Positions 22,443 to 33,985 are shown, counted from the stretch's first letter. The stretch is DNA of 64,000 nt from Isoetes taiwanensis (GCA_021234155.1 JAJEKV010000006.1:11373317-11437316), one strand, 5' to 3'. Notes: generated from the sequence alone by a model not told the origin. Numbers and translations: made by a program.

Positions 22443-23564
22443 GAGACTTTGTCATCGATTTCTCCGGCTCCGCTATCTAGCACCAAGAAATCATCACCAT
22501 TAGACGTGTAATCAGTGATAGAAGCTGCTAATGTCTGAGATAATCTTACCTCTTCATTCTCATCTACACTACCTTTTCCTTGTTCAACTTCTTCAGCAAT
22601 GTTCACGGCTGCGAACCTTCTACCCTTGCCTCTTGAGAAGTTCTCACCTCTACCTCTGCCTCTAGTTGACTGTTTTGGACTAGAGCAGTTTACAGCCACA
22701 TGGCCTCTACCACCACAATTGAAACAATTTCTGTTTTCCTCAAGCTTAGGACAGTTTATTTTCAGATGGCCATGCATATTGCAATGAAAGCAAGGCCCAA
22801 TACTCCTGGAATCGCCTCTCCCCCCTGCGGAACTTCCCCCTCTAGTCCTGCCCTTTGAAGCATATAATATTTACGGGACTGATCTTCTTCTAACATAATG
22901 CTTTCTGTTTCTAATTTGTTTTTGACCATTTGCTCTGCCTCTTCTCTACTCTTTGCCACATTACGGATTAGCACAGACAACTGGTCAAATTTAGAGACAG
23001 CTCTGGAAATTATAAGGACTTGATGCCTAGACGTAAAAGTAATGCCTGCGGCTTCTAAGTCAGCTAGCACATTGTCAAGTTTGTCAAAAAACTCTGTAAC
23101 ATCTTCATTTTCCTTGAGTTTTATCTTCCTCAGTTCACTTTCTAATACATCTAACTGCGAGGATGTTTTTTCTTCATACTGTTTTATAAGATAATCCCAC
23201 ATCTGTCTGGGATTCTTGCCTCTAAGTTTTGATAAAATCTTGTTACTAACCCTTGCCGCCGATAATCCCTTGAGCCTCTTTTTATCTTCTTTGTTGGCGG
23301 ACTTGGCGGTTCCAACTCTTGAGCTTTTCGCAATGGTCCGGACCCTCGGCCAATACTTGTTGCACTTGCTTCTCCTCCAGTTGCAGAGCTATCTGCAGGT
23401 GAATTCTGATTACTACCACCATCACCTCCATTACCAACAATGTCCCACAAATCCTCAGCTTCAAGTACTTTAATCATTTTCTCCTTCCATGCTTGAAAGC
23501 CTGCACCGCCTTTGTGCACTTCAATGGCACCAAATCTGGTAGACATTTGTTGCTCTGATACCAA
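22430..23564 (-). pseudogene. gag: C2 gag and protease start (three frames)
   Basis: It begins at ATG 23564 (MVSEQQMSTRFGAIEVHKGG), eleven codons before the LTR-proximal primer site side. The frame changes near 23280 into the gag core (MWDYLIKQYEEKTSSQLDV, 22762-23202) and near 22855 into the zinc-knuckle region (CFNCGGRGHVAVNC, preceded by a second knuckle). An Arg/Gly-rich linker and the protease FLVLDSGA (near 22480) follow, and the frame is lost again near 22450. The C1 gag has the same layout, so the two elements are related. Confidence 0.88.
23551..23563 (-). promoter_or_regulatory. C2 primer-binding site, tRNA-iMet
   Basis: The minus strand reads TGGTATCAGAGCA two bases inside the 5' LTR, the complement of plant initiator-Met tRNA and the usual copia primer site. 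Confidence 0.9.
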
Positions 23565-23565
23565 T

Positions 23566-24041
23566 TGTTAATGTAAATAGACAATTCAACTCAACTAGTA
23601 ATACTGCTTTCAAGTTCAATACTTTTATAATTCAACCATTAACCATTAACAATCCAACCATTAACCATTGTTCAGGAATTAACGTAGCTATTCAGCTAGG
23701 TAAGACGGCAACTAGGTAAGTCGGCAATGATTCAACAACCCTGTAAACTTAATCCTGCACACCTGTAACTGAAGTCCGGCACATCTGACTGCAATCCGAC
23801 ACCCAGTTACTGCAATCCGGCACCTCTAGCACTCAAGACGAATTCGTCTTCTGTTATATTGGAACCACCGAGATTTTTAGAGTTGCTAATTTCGTTGTCT
23901 CAACTTGTCCACATTTTATACGACCATGCAAATCTTATGGTCTTGTTAATATAAATAAATAATGTTCAAATGGTGTAGTCAGCTGGCTAGTGTACATGAA
24001 CGTCATGCATCCATCCATATGATATGAACCTTTTACTATCA
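23566..24041 (-). repeat. C2 5' LTR
   Basis: 476 bp, same sequence as 18741-19216 as far as can be read by eye. Confidence 0.93.
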
Positions 24042-24975
24042 CCTCTGCCTCTCCCTTTATTCCAATTACTAGGCCTGCCCCTGCCTCTAGATCTGCCCCT
24101 GCACTGTCCCTTGGACTTGGGCATTTGGAAGCCATATGTCCCACTCCACCACATGTATAAAAAGTTCTTGAGTTTTGAACTCCTTTTGGGCAATTATATT
24201 TCAAATGCCCCACTTCCCCACAACCAAAACATGGGCCAATCTGCCTAACCCTGTCATTATAAGCTTTCCCTTTTTTCACCATCAAAACCTCTGCAGATTC
24301 TTCCTCATCATGATTGTCATTCTCAATTACAGACTTTTGCTCTATTTCTGTTCTTGCAATCTGCTCAGCTTCTTCCCTAGTTCTGGCCACATTTCTTATT
24401 AACGCAGACAATGTCCCATAGTTAGCAAACATCTTAGATATAGCCAAAATTTGATGACTTACAGACATGACAACTCCAGCTGCTTCTAAATCTGCACAAA
24501 GTGAATCAAATCTGTGGAACATAGTGGTCAAATCAGATTTGTCATCAAATTTCAATTTCCTGATTTCCTTTTCCAAGACATCAATCTGTGATGAGCTTTT
24601 TGTCTGGTATGTTTTGATCAGGTATTTCCATGCATCCCTGGGGCTTAGATCCCTTAGCTTAAGTATAATACTAGGTGCAACTTTGCACATGATGATTGCC
24701 TTAGCCTGACTTATTTTCAAATCATCACTTGCTCTATCACTACTGATACTAACCTCTTTGGATTTTGCAGCAGACTCTCCAGATTTTGGTGTTGAAGTCT
24801 CTCCTACTGCTGAGCTACTTGCTTCATCATTAATGCCAACACTTGGTTCAACAATGCTCCACAATCCCTCAAACTGTAGCACTTCTTTAATTCTCTCCTT
24901 CCATATCTGAAAGCCGCCAACTCCCTAGAACACTTCTACAGAACTTAAAAGGGTAGCTCCAAAACATGTGGACAT
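24042..24975 (-). pseudogene. gag: C1 gag (one stop; cut by C2)
   Basis: The likely start is ATG 24975 (MSTCFGATLLSSVEVF), with a stop near 24926, then an open frame. The gag core includes LRDLSPRDAWKYLIKTY, SSSQIDVLEKEIRKLKFDD and ISKMFANYGTLSALIRNVA. Two zinc knuckles follow: CFGCGEVGHLKYNC and a degenerate second (YTCGGVGHMASKC). The Gly/Arg-rich tail is interrupted by C2 at 24041. The frame does not rejoin cleanly with the protease at 18740. Confidence 0.88.
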
Positions 24976-24984
24976 GGTTTAGCC

Positions 24985-24997
24985 TGCTCTGATACCA
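24985..24997 (-). promoter_or_regulatory. C1 primer-binding site, tRNA-iMet
   Basis: The minus strand reads TGGTATCAGAGCA just inside the C1 5' LTR (24999-25448). Confidence 0.9.
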
Positions 24998-24998
24998 C

Positions 24999-25448
24999 TG
25001 TTAGAAAATCTTCTAAAGACTAACTTGCTCTAACACACCTAGATATTACAAATGTCACACACCCAAACCAATTCAATGTTAAACTATCAATGAGATATGC
25101 AAAATATTTAATAACAAAGGCTATGCCTTTGATCGATCACTGCATTCATAACTGTATTATTTACAAACTGAATTTCTCCTTATATTATCTATGGGATCAC
25201 CGCATTCCGGCAATCCCTTTATCTTATCCTTTGGTTCTGCAAGTCGGCCCCTAGATCTCTGCTGTAGAAACCACCTGGCCAGGAACACTGTTCACCGAGC
25301 TAAGTTTCTGGGTTTTCTATTAATGTCTTCGATATCTCCTTAGACCATTGACAATAGTCTTAGCTTTCATACGACCATTGCTAATTATTCAACCTTATGA
25401 ATTCAATGAACCTTATGATCAAAATAAATCAACCTTATACTCTTCACA
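24999..25448 (-). repeat. C1 5' LTR
   Basis: 450 bp, pairs with 14986-15434, followed by the TSD ctaat. Confidence 0.92.
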
Positions 25449-25453
25449 CTAAT

Positions 25454-25568
25454 TACAGGGCTCTAAGAAATTTTCCTATGTTAGAGTCCCCAACTACTTA
25501 ACATTCTATCGAGTTAGGATACAGCTAGTGCAATGATCTGGTCCACCAAAATCATGCTCTGATACCAC
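25454..25568 (-). promoter_or_regulatory. LTR-L internal leader and tRNA-iMet primer site
   Basis: Related to 47870-47981 ('cgagttaggatacag', 'tgatctggtccacc'). At 25555-25567 the minus strand reads TGGTATCAGAGCA, the initiator-Met primer site, one base from the LTR at 25569. This marks 25569-27130 as the 5' LTR of the pol-less minus-strand region to its left. Confidence 0.75.
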
Positions 25569-27130
25569 TCTGACGCTCCCCGGCTCTATATGATGCTCCC
25601 ATCGTACAGATATGGGAAATCCCCTCTTCCATGGCGACTATACCACCATAGAAAGGCCCTCCGTTGGACTCGGACCACTTGTGATGGGCAAGTGTCCGGG
25701 TGAAGGACACAGAGGTGTCATTCGTCCCATGCCTTCTATGGGAATCCTATATAGCGGAAGCTTACATACAAGATTAGAACCTGGCAAGAATGCAAATAAT
25801 AATATACCACTTCGAAGGGTGGCCCATCATCATCGATAAGAATACAACAAAACACCAACATAACAAAGGAAAAACACCCTAAATGAGGGCTCTAACCCGG
25901 GCCCAGACTCATGGGGGTCGACTGACAGTCAAGGCCTCTGGATAACAACAGACAGAGGTATAACATGGCGTTGGCTAGCATAGAACAATGGCTAGGATAG
26001 TCCACTCTATCCGCCCCTCATGTGCACACTTTGCAGATAGGTTGAAACATGCTATGGCATGGTTGTAGCTTTCCGGAGACGCAATCCCATGGAATCACCC
26101 TATGGAACTACTCTGGGTTACATCTCCCCGGTCCGATGAGGCAGGTCAGAGAGGCATCCCCTTCCCGAGTATGATGGGTCCCCGGGTGTGCTAGAGAACC
26201 GATGGCACATCAGTGACCCCCCCGTTCGTACTCGATTTACTCCCCTAAATCTAAAGGTGGGCTCACCTGCCCGTTCGAGTCCGGGGCCCCCATATAGGCA
26301 CGCCACTTGCGACCAAGGGAGTGTCAGACCCATACCAAGGCCCTCTCTGTGACCAATTATAAGCCTAGCACACTATAGGAGTCCTGTAGCCGCGCTAGGC
26401 AGGACCCCACCCCCGATTTGTCATCATACTCGTTATTTGGTGCTGAATCACATCATAGCATCCACATCCAGGTGGGTTCTTGTGCACGAGCCGCATTTAC
26501 TGGGTTTTAAGAGGTTCTAGCTAGGAGCATCACTAAATCTAGATAGCTTTTAGGTCTCTACCCCCCTTAATCCCATACAACACAGGAGGAACAGAAAGAG
26601 AAGATAGAATCAGATACAAACATCCATCATCATTATAAGTACCCGGACTTTATGAAGGAATGTCAGGGCCGAACCATTCAAGATGCAATCATCTCCAACC
26701 CGGATGGTAAGCATAGTTGTCTCTTAAATCTAATCATCCATCTACTCAAACAAGGGTTAGAATAGCACACATTCTACCTAAAGATTGACCTGCGTCTTGC
26801 CTGGACCTATTGTCTCGAAGAACATCTATAGAACTGGTCAGGTGTTAGGTTGCAACAACTCCTTCCTCCCTCAGCTCTTTCCGAACTCAAATTTGGGGCA
26901 GCATTGGGCTCGGAGCTCAATTTGCCACCCAAAAATGTCAAACTACCCCTGGTCAATCGAGTTAGGCTAAGTGACACACTCTAATTAGCCTATTTTGACT
27001 AATTAATACTATTACTTAATCTACTTAAGTTAGGCTAATTGCAATAACCCCTTTTTAGATTAATCTCCAATGCCTTGGTGATATGTCAAATTAGCTACAC
27101 GTACACGGTATACTTACATGGAACATCACA
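25569..27130 (-). repeat. Full LTR-L copy (1.56 kb)
   Basis: It begins TCTGACGCTCC (probably mutated TGTGACG) and ends GAACATCACA. To the left lies a primer site; to the right lie a purine-rich run on the minus strand (AAGGAGGGTAGAA) and chromovirus 3' sequence. It therefore has the context of a 5' LTR on one side and a 3' LTR on the other, and is apparently shared by two internal regions. Confidence 0.8.
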
Positions 27131-27590
27131 TTCTACCCTCCTTAGAATAATGATGTCCTCATCACAAGGATTATAGAGAATATAATGAGTAGAAGAAAAG
27201 AAGGGCAGTTACTTTATTATAAACCATAAGAGATTACAACAAGATCATCAACGAGCAAAAGTTTTGGACCTGAGTCCTTTCATACATAACATAGAAACAC
27301 TTAATATGCATAACAACAAGGTCCTCAGTGGACCGTAAGGAACACACATAAAAACACATCATGACTCCTAAAGTGAGTCGTCAGAAAACTGCAGATGTCG
27401 TTGTATGCACTATACACCTGCAGAATTACAGTACATCAGTACTCATGACAATTATATAAAGTTGTGGTTGAAGGGACCACCTCTTTGATATAAACAAAAG
27501 AAAAAAATGAAAATGAGGGAATCCTATAATGCCTAAGGTTTGCAAGTCGTCTTGGTATAAGGAATGGCAATATCCCTATTATAGCCATAG
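27131..27590 (-). other. Chromovirus 3' untranslated region
   Basis: Noncoding. Its left part matches 385-699 and its right part matches 34902 onward ('cattatagcc' block), which makes it the uninterrupted reference for the composite's target site. Confidence 0.6.
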
Positions 27591-27699
27591 ACGGTTGCAT
27601 CCTAGTATGCCTAGATGCAATTCCCCCCGTTCTAGGATGCGTCTACCCCAACCCCTCTATGTGATCCCTGTCGGATCTACTGTATAGCCACATACCATT

Positions 27700-29500
27700 G
27701 GAGTCGAAGTCGATAGCATAATGAAGAGTCCGACCTTGGCATTGTCGCATAAAGTCAGGGTAAGAGGTCTTGTTTAAGCACCCAAGTGGCATCCTCAATA
27801 GGCAAGTGTTTCCACTTAACTAAATACTGCAATATCTGCGTTCTTCTAGTTTGCTTATATGCTCTGTCGAGAACAGGGTTGCCCTTAAGGCCAAATTTGT
27901 CTAAGCATAATTTAGAAGGTCGGGCGAATAATAGAGTTGCAAGATTAGTTATGCTGGCGAATGTTTTCTACACATGAATGTTTTTTTATAGAAATCTAGG
28001 CGAATTATGGCCAATATTATTTTGCCAAGATTTAAGTGTCTTTATTTTTCAAGTGCAATTCTGTGGTAAAATTTTATTCACCAGCATCCATATTTAATCA
28101 AGGACACAAACACATTATAACTGTAGTTGCATGATGCAATACCACAACTTAACCTTTGCAAATGAGAACGTGGCTTATCCTTGTAGATAAAACAAATATA
28201 ACAAAAGGGAGGTATGTAAAAAAATGCTCTCAAGTGCATCCTTTGAAGTATTTGAAACACAATAGCTACAAAAATAACTCTTAAAATTATCATATGTACC
28301 TATATGAATATGGAGAATAGATTAGGTTATAAAGAAAGCCTAGAATATTAGGCGATTCCATAAGAAATCTTCGAGAAGGAGGGTAGAGGATAAGGCGAAT
28401 CCATAGTTATGACGCTTAGTGGATGTGGCGAATTTTCAAGTGGAGTGAGATTTGTTTGTAGAAAAGTTGGCTAATTTAATTTTTTTCATCTATAACGGGC
28501 CCTATTAAACCATAGTGTCAAAATTTCTCGATACCGTTAAAAAATAGCCTTTTGGCGAACTTTCGTCCTTAAGGGCTACCTTGGTCGAGAAGAGCTTCTG
28601 GAACAATTTCCAACTGCTCGTCTGTCATTTCCAGAAATGTTGGTGTATCCAGAATCTCATGAGGATCCGGGGTGTGCTTCTTCAGAAGGCTCACGTGGAA
28701 AACTTTGTGGACTTTGAGATGAGCGGGCAAATTCAACTTATAGGCTTGAGGACCTATTCGTTCGATGATCTGAAAGGGTCCCGCCCATCGTGGTGCCAGT
28801 TTCTTGCAATTTCCAAATTTGAGCTTGGCCTGCTTAACCTTGATTTTCAACCATACGGATTCACCAACCTGGAACTCACGCGGGGTACGGTGTCTATCTG
28901 CTAAACTCTTTTGGCAACTTCGTGCTGCCAATAGATACCCGCATACTTCTTCTACCAAATCTTGCATATCCGTAAGCAACTGTTGTGAAACTGCCATCTT
29001 GGAGACCGGGTTATCATGTATCTGGAGTAAGACATTGATAACCATAGGTGATCATAAAGGGAGACATCCTTGAGAACTCCTGTTTAGTACTCTTATATCC
29101 AAATTCTACCAAGTGAATGTAATATGCCCATTGAGATTGCTTATTCCAGATATAATTTCATAGCATATCCTCAATAATTCGGTTGGTACGTTCTGACTGC
29201 CAATCTGTCTTAGAGTCATAGGCCGTACTCATGGCAAGCTTGGTTTGTATAGTGCTGAAGAAGTCCTTCTAGAAAGTACTAATAAATTTAGGATCATGAT
29301 CCAAAATAATGGTGCGTAGCATCCCATGGAGTCGAAAAATCTCTGTAGAGAATAAAAGTGATGTATCCAAGGCAATGTCGGTGGTGCGGCATGGCAAGAA
29401 ATGCGCCATCTTAGAAAGCTTGTCAACTACTACCATCAAGGCATCTAATCCTCGAAGTGTTTGTGGATGACCTACAATGAAGTCCACGGTAATGACTTCT
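27700..29500 (-). pseudogene. pol: Chromovirus integrase core, C-terminus and chromodomain (split by hAT-like insert)
   Basis: The integrase core starts MDFIVGHPQTLRGLDALMVV near 29480 and reaches ILDHDPKF near 29280; the region with the catalytic Glu (about 29050-29230) is badly decayed. The C-terminal GPY-type domain follows (WLKIKVKQAKLKFGNCKKL, APRWAGPFQIIERIGP, VFHVSLLKK). The chromodomain begins near VPEALLD at 28590, is interrupted by a 710-bp insert, and resumes as LDRAYKQTRR with YLVKWKHLPIEDATW at about 27790-27830. The WKHLP..DATW signature is the chromodomain core. Chromodomains of plant chromoviruses guide integration through contacts with chromatin. Confidence 0.82.
27874..28583. 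mobile_element. hAT-like non-autonomous DNA transposon in the chromodomain
   Basis: 710 bp with imperfect terminal inverted repeats: left CAGGGTTGCCCTTAAGG, right (reversed) CAAGGTAGCCCTTAAGG. Both are flanked by the 8-bp duplication gtcgagaa (27866-27873 and 28584-28591). CAGGG-like termini with an 8-bp TSD are typical of hAT. The interior is AT-rich with no transposase. The duplicated target encodes part of the chromodomain start. Confidence 0.85.
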
Positions 29501-29555
29501 CATTTTGCATTGGGGACGTCGAGAGGTTCCAGTGTGCCTGGCGTTCTTAACTGCT

Positions 29556-30657
29556 TTACTTTTGTCTGCTGGCAAAGTTGACATTGCTTAATGTAGTGGC
29601 AATATGCTTCTTCATACCACGCCAAAAATAACTGGATCTTATCTTGAAATATGTTTTCATGAATCCAGCATGACCAGCAATAGGACTGTTATGTGTGTAA
29701 TGGAGAATAAGCCTCCGAACGGGTACACATAATTTATCTCGGTAATATAAAGGATTATTGTCCTTTTTATAATGCTTGAATGTTTCCCTCTCCTTATCTA
29801 TCCTGGCCTCTTTCGAAAGGGGGCCCCACACTTCGTTGAACTCGGGATCCGTTGGAAGAGATTGCTCAATAGTCTTCCCAAATTCACTTGCAAGAGTGGA
29901 AATAGCGTTGCAATAAGTCCGTGTCGTCAACGGATGCCGAGACAAGGCATCAACAACATCCCAGGTTTATACAATACCTCGAAGTCATGCTCTTCCAAAA
30001 ATTCTACCCATCTACGTTGCCAAAGATTGAGGTTAGCCTGTGTAAAGATATATTGGAGACTTTGGTGATCTGTGTCTAGTTGGAACCGTCGTCCAAGAAG
30101 GTAATGTCTCCAGATGTGCAAGGCAAGCACGATCCCAAGCAATTCCTGGTCATGGGTGGGATATCTCTAGCATCATTCATTTTCTTAGGGTCATAGGCTA
30201 TGGCACGTCGTTCTTGCATCAAAACAGCTCCAGTTGCTATCTTACTGGCATCCGTCGCAACGGCCTTATCCTTCTGAGGATCAGGTAAGGTAAGCACGGG
30301 TGCCGACGTTAGGGCGTCCTTCAGCTGTTGGAAGCCTGTTTGAACCTTGCTTTTCCAATGTGCTGTCCAATCCTTGACCTTCTCATGCTTTGTGAGGTCA
30401 GTAAGGGGTGCTGCAATCTTAGCAAAGTCCTTCACGAATTTATGAGAATCCCAGAAAACTTCTGACCTCCGAAACATTGGTGGATGCTGGCCACTCTTTG
30501 ACTGCCCCAATTTTTGCTGGGTCTGTAGCAATACCATCAGCATAAACAGTATGGCCCAAATAGTCGACCCTGGTGGTCGCAAATTTGCATTTGGAAAACT
30601 TAGCGAACAATTGGTGGCGTTGCAACTTCTGGAGAGCCAGCCGAAGATGGCATTCAT
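29556..30657 (-). pseudogene. pol: Chromovirus RNase H and integrase zinc domain (broken)
   Basis: Fragments in shifted frames: a tether/RNase H region (VKDFAKIAAPLTDLTKHEKV, then VATDASKIATGAVLMQ near 30220), LLGRRFQLDTDHQSLQYIF near 30080, and the integrase HHCC region (NSPIAGHAGFMKTYFKIRSS, SYFWRGMKKHI) near 29640-29690. Frameshifts occur near 30460 and 30150. Confidence 0.82.
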
Positions 30658-31225
30658 GATCCTCCAGGGTTTTACTATAGATTAGAATGTCATCAAAGAA
30701 AATAATGACAAACTCGTCTAAATAATCTCTGAAGACATCGTTCATGAGACGCATGAATGTTGCCGGTGCATTGGTGAGACCAAAAAGCATAACTACGAAT
30801 TCATAATGTCCATAGTGGGTTCGGAAGATGGACTTGTAAATGTCCTCCTCCTTAATCCTTGTTTGATGGTAGCCAGAACGAAGATCTATCTTGGAAAAAT
30901 ACTTAGCTCCTTGCAGCTGATCCATAAGGTCATCGGCCCACGGTAATGCATACCTATTCTTAATAATATGCTTATTTAATTGGCAGTAATCGATACACAT
31001 ACGCAAAGTACCATCTTTCTTTTTAACAAATAAGATAGGAGCTCCAAAAAGTGAAACACTGGGTCGAATGAAGCCTAGCTTCGGAAGTTCCTGTAATTGT
31101 TTCTTAAGTTCTGCCAACTCAGGTGTGCTCATGCGGTAAGGAGCCTTACTGGTAGGCTTGATACCTGATTGGAGTGCAATCTCGCACTCTACCCCCCCTG
31201 AAAGATGGTAATTTCCGAATCTCAT
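30440..31225 (-). pseudogene. pol: Chromovirus reverse transcriptase (open within the domain)
   Basis: A 261-codon open stretch covering nearly the whole RT domain: [53 protein letters not shown], the active site [11 protein letters not shown] near 30690, and [18 protein letters not shown] with this context is classic for chromoviruses. Upstream codons lie in another frame (31146-31535), so it is not translated as one polyprotein. Confidence 0.9.
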
Positions 31226-31550
31226 CTGGAAAGAGATCCTGGAACTCGTGAATGAGGCTGGCTATGGTTGGCGGCAATCCTTGAATGATTGCTTCTTGAT
31301 GGACTTTAAAGGACGCAAGCCTAACAATGCAAGCCACCTGCCTACGTCGAATGGCTTTATCCATGCTATGCAAGGAGATGCACTGCATAATAGGATGTAC
31401 TGCATTACCTGTTATAGTATCACGGGCCCCATTTGCTGCGTTGAAGGTGACGGCACGCTTCTCACAATCTATATTGGCTTTTGCTGCTGCCAGAAATTCC
31501 ATCCCCACAATCAAGTCATATTTCCCAATATTCATAATTTAGGTGGCATC
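31146..31550 (-). pseudogene. Chromovirus protease end and linker
   Basis: IGKYDLIVGMEFL near 31510 matches the second conserved block of gypsy proteases (usually YDVILGMDWL). It is followed by the linker [13 protein letters not shown] that precedes RT. The catalytic DSG block is not present; the sequence breaks off at about 31550. Confidence 0.75.
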
Positions 31551-31599
31551 AACTCAAAGGTGGGGCTATTTCAAGAGGGCAATAATTAAGAAAGGGTAG

Positions 31600-33985
31600 A
31601 TCCTAGAGTATAGATTAGATCTAAAACAAGAATAATTATCCAATCATATAGTTTTCTATGTGTGCCCAAAAGTATGTTATGCTTGCTAAACTTGTGGCCA
31701 TAGGATTTATGTAAGTAGTTCTTTAACTTGTTACCTTGCACCTCCTAGATGACGGACATCTTTAAGAGCAAGACTCTTAAGTCTAAATCTAGGCCAGTAA
31801 TTAAGGCAAGGTCGAGTAATTAGCAGCACCAACGGAACAAGAGTCAAGTCGACATCAACCTCAAGGAGAGCTAAGTAAAGCATCGGCACCAACTTAGGTA
31901 CATGCAGCTATGACCTCAGAATAGACATGCAATATTAAAGCCGGCTAAGGCAATAATTTATTATCATAAGCAAGAGATAATTATCCCAGCACCAAAGGGC
32001 AAGCACCTTATAATTTAAGTTAAGTAATTCCAATCGTGCAACGCATGTCAGTAAGGCAATTACTCAAGTGCATCATGAAGAATGAGGTCATACATAAGCT
32101 ACAAGTTGTCGACCCCGACCACAATAGTAAGAAGGAAGATGCTACTTCGAAACAGTGCCTCGGCCAATTTCTAAGTTAAGCAAGAAGTCCCATGATATAC
32201 CTCCAGATGAAATTTGAGAGCTTTTGCTCTATAGAAGCATAGAATCTGAAATCACTCTTGCACCGGAGGCAGAGCCGAGCAGTAAGGCTCTTTATAGAAT
32301 CAGCACTTCCGAGCTAGCAGAGCTCAAGAAGTGGTTGTAGGAGTTGATCGACTTGGGGATCCTTTCGGCCAAGATGGAAGTCTAAAGGTGTATATCAACC
32401 ATGGGGAGCTCAACAAGCAACGACATAATGGATCAGGCCCAAGAAGCAGGATTCTTCTACAAAATCGACTTAAGCTCGGGCAATCAGCAAATAAGGATGA
32501 AGGGGGAAGATAATTATAAGACTCCTTCAGAACTTGGTATGGGCACTATCATTTCACAGTAATGCCCTTGAGTCTATGGAATGCTCCACCAACATTTGAG
32601 GACGACATCTTCGAAGATTCCTTGGATGATTTCTTCATCAATTCTCTTCGACGACATCGTGATCTACAGCAAATCAATGGAAGAGCATGCAGCCGTGGAG
32701 ATGTTAAGACGTCGCCACTCATTGGCAAGCTTTTGAAGCAGCAATTTGCAATGCCATCTCCACTTCGGCAAGCGAATTCGGCAAGAAGATAGAAGAAGCC
32801 ATCTTCCCCAACATGGAGTTCAAGCACATGATGGGCTAGTCCTTACAAGAGTGCAAGAACGGATTAAGAAAGAGAAACCTTCAAATATTTTAAAAAGGAA
32901 GGTAATCTTTAATATCAAAGAACAACTATACTCAAAGCATAAGGAGTAAGAAAAATTTTCCAGGACACGCATAATAGCCCTATTTCCGGCCATGCAAAAT
33001 TTATAAAGGCCTACTTCAAGATTAGAAGTAGCTACTTCTGGCCGGACATGAAGAAGCAGATGGTCAGATATATCCAAGAATGTCAGTGGCATCAGCAGAC
33101 AAGGGCGGAACAACTTCGAATTTTAGGAGTTTTGGAACCTTGGACGGTGCCAGACGCCAAGTGGGAAGTCTTCAGCATGGGTTTTATAGTTGGCCTTCCA
33201 AGGACAACAAGAAGCTTTGAAGCCTTGATGGTTGTGGTATATAGTTTATCAAAAGGGCACATACTTGCCATGCCACACCATAGACACCGCCTTGGACCTA
33301 GCCGTGTGGTCTAAATAAGAGTTCTTTTAGGCTGCATGGAAGGCACAGGTCGATCATCACCAATAGAGATCCGAAGTTCTTTAGCGACGTTTAGCAAGAC
33401 TTCTTCAACACGAGCTGCACCAACTTGTTGATGAGTTTTGCTCATCATTTGCAGTCAAATCGGCAAAGGGACCGCACCAACACAAATTTGGAGAGCACAT
33501 TGAGAAACTATGATTGGAACAAGTAATCCAAATGGGCCGAGTACATCCACCTGGTCAATTATGTACAATAATATGAAGCAAGAGTCATCGAAGATGTCTC
33601 CCCCATGATCAGTTACAGTTATCAATGCTTGACCCTAGTTATGTGGCATAATTTAGTGCCCAAGGTGGAAGTTTCTCAACAACAACAGCATATATGCGGT
33701 AGCTTTTGGTAGAAGTGTGAGAATATCTTCAATCAGCATGGGCACATCTGAAGAGTCTAGCAGATAGAGATAAAACTCCTCGAGAGTTGTTTTGTTGTGG
33801 CTACTGAGTGTCTTCACTGCACACAAGCTTGCTCTGACCCGCTGAGCTTTGGTATTTTTTTAGGTGGTAATTGGATGTTCAAGTTAACACGACGGCTTTG
33901 GGTGTGGCGGACAGCTCCATTAGCCAACGTGACTGGACTTGGTTTAGATTTCAAAGGGGATAACTGCAGAGTTTCGGCCAACCTA
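31600..33985 (+). pseudogene. Decayed plus-strand Ty3/gypsy pol remnant
   Basis: Broken RT and integrase motifs in changing frames: ALYRISTSELAELKKWL near 32300, FFDDIVIYSKSMEE-like sequence near 32650 in another frame, then integrase zinc-domain and core pieces (ECQWHQQTRAEQLRILG, FIVGLPRTTRSFEALMVVV) at 33040-33240. It resembles chromovirus pol and is opposite in strand to 27131-31550. 31600-32190 and 33350-33985 show no recognisable coding sequence. Confidence 0.7.

Larger units (their letters stand above)
18741..24041 (-). mobile_element. C2: Ty1/copia retrotransposon nested in C1
   Basis: Two 476-bp LTRs (18741-19216, 23566-24041) read as identical throughout. Primer site at 23551-23563 and polypurine complement at 19217-19228. 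Internal order: gag, protease, integrase, RT, RNase H on the minus strand. The expected 5-bp TSD is absent: the flanks are cttgc on the left and cctct on the right. The internal ORFs carry at least three frameshifts and one nonsense codon despite the identical LTRs. Confidence 0.92.
14986..25448 (-). mobile_element. C1: Ty1/copia retrotransposon, interrupted by C2
   Basis: The 449- and 450-bp LTRs begin TGTTAGAAAATC and the right copy ends CTTCACA. The TSD is ctaat (14981-14985, 25449-25453). The initiator-Met primer site lies at 24985-24997 and the polypurine tract complement at 15434-15443. The coding order (gag, protease, integrase, RT, RNase H) runs right to left and is typical of Ty1/copia. 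The LTRs differ at about ten positions by eye (near 2%). C2 is inserted between gag and protease. Confidence 0.93.
27131..31550 (-). mobile_element. Chromovirus (Ty3/gypsy) internal region, minus strand, gag missing
   Basis: Right to left: protease end, RT, RNase H, integrase, chromodomain, 3' region and polypurine-like run, then LTR-L. Gag and the 5' LTR are not present at 31550, where a plus-strand gypsy remnant abuts. Related to the degraded element A flanking the composite. Confidence 0.82.
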
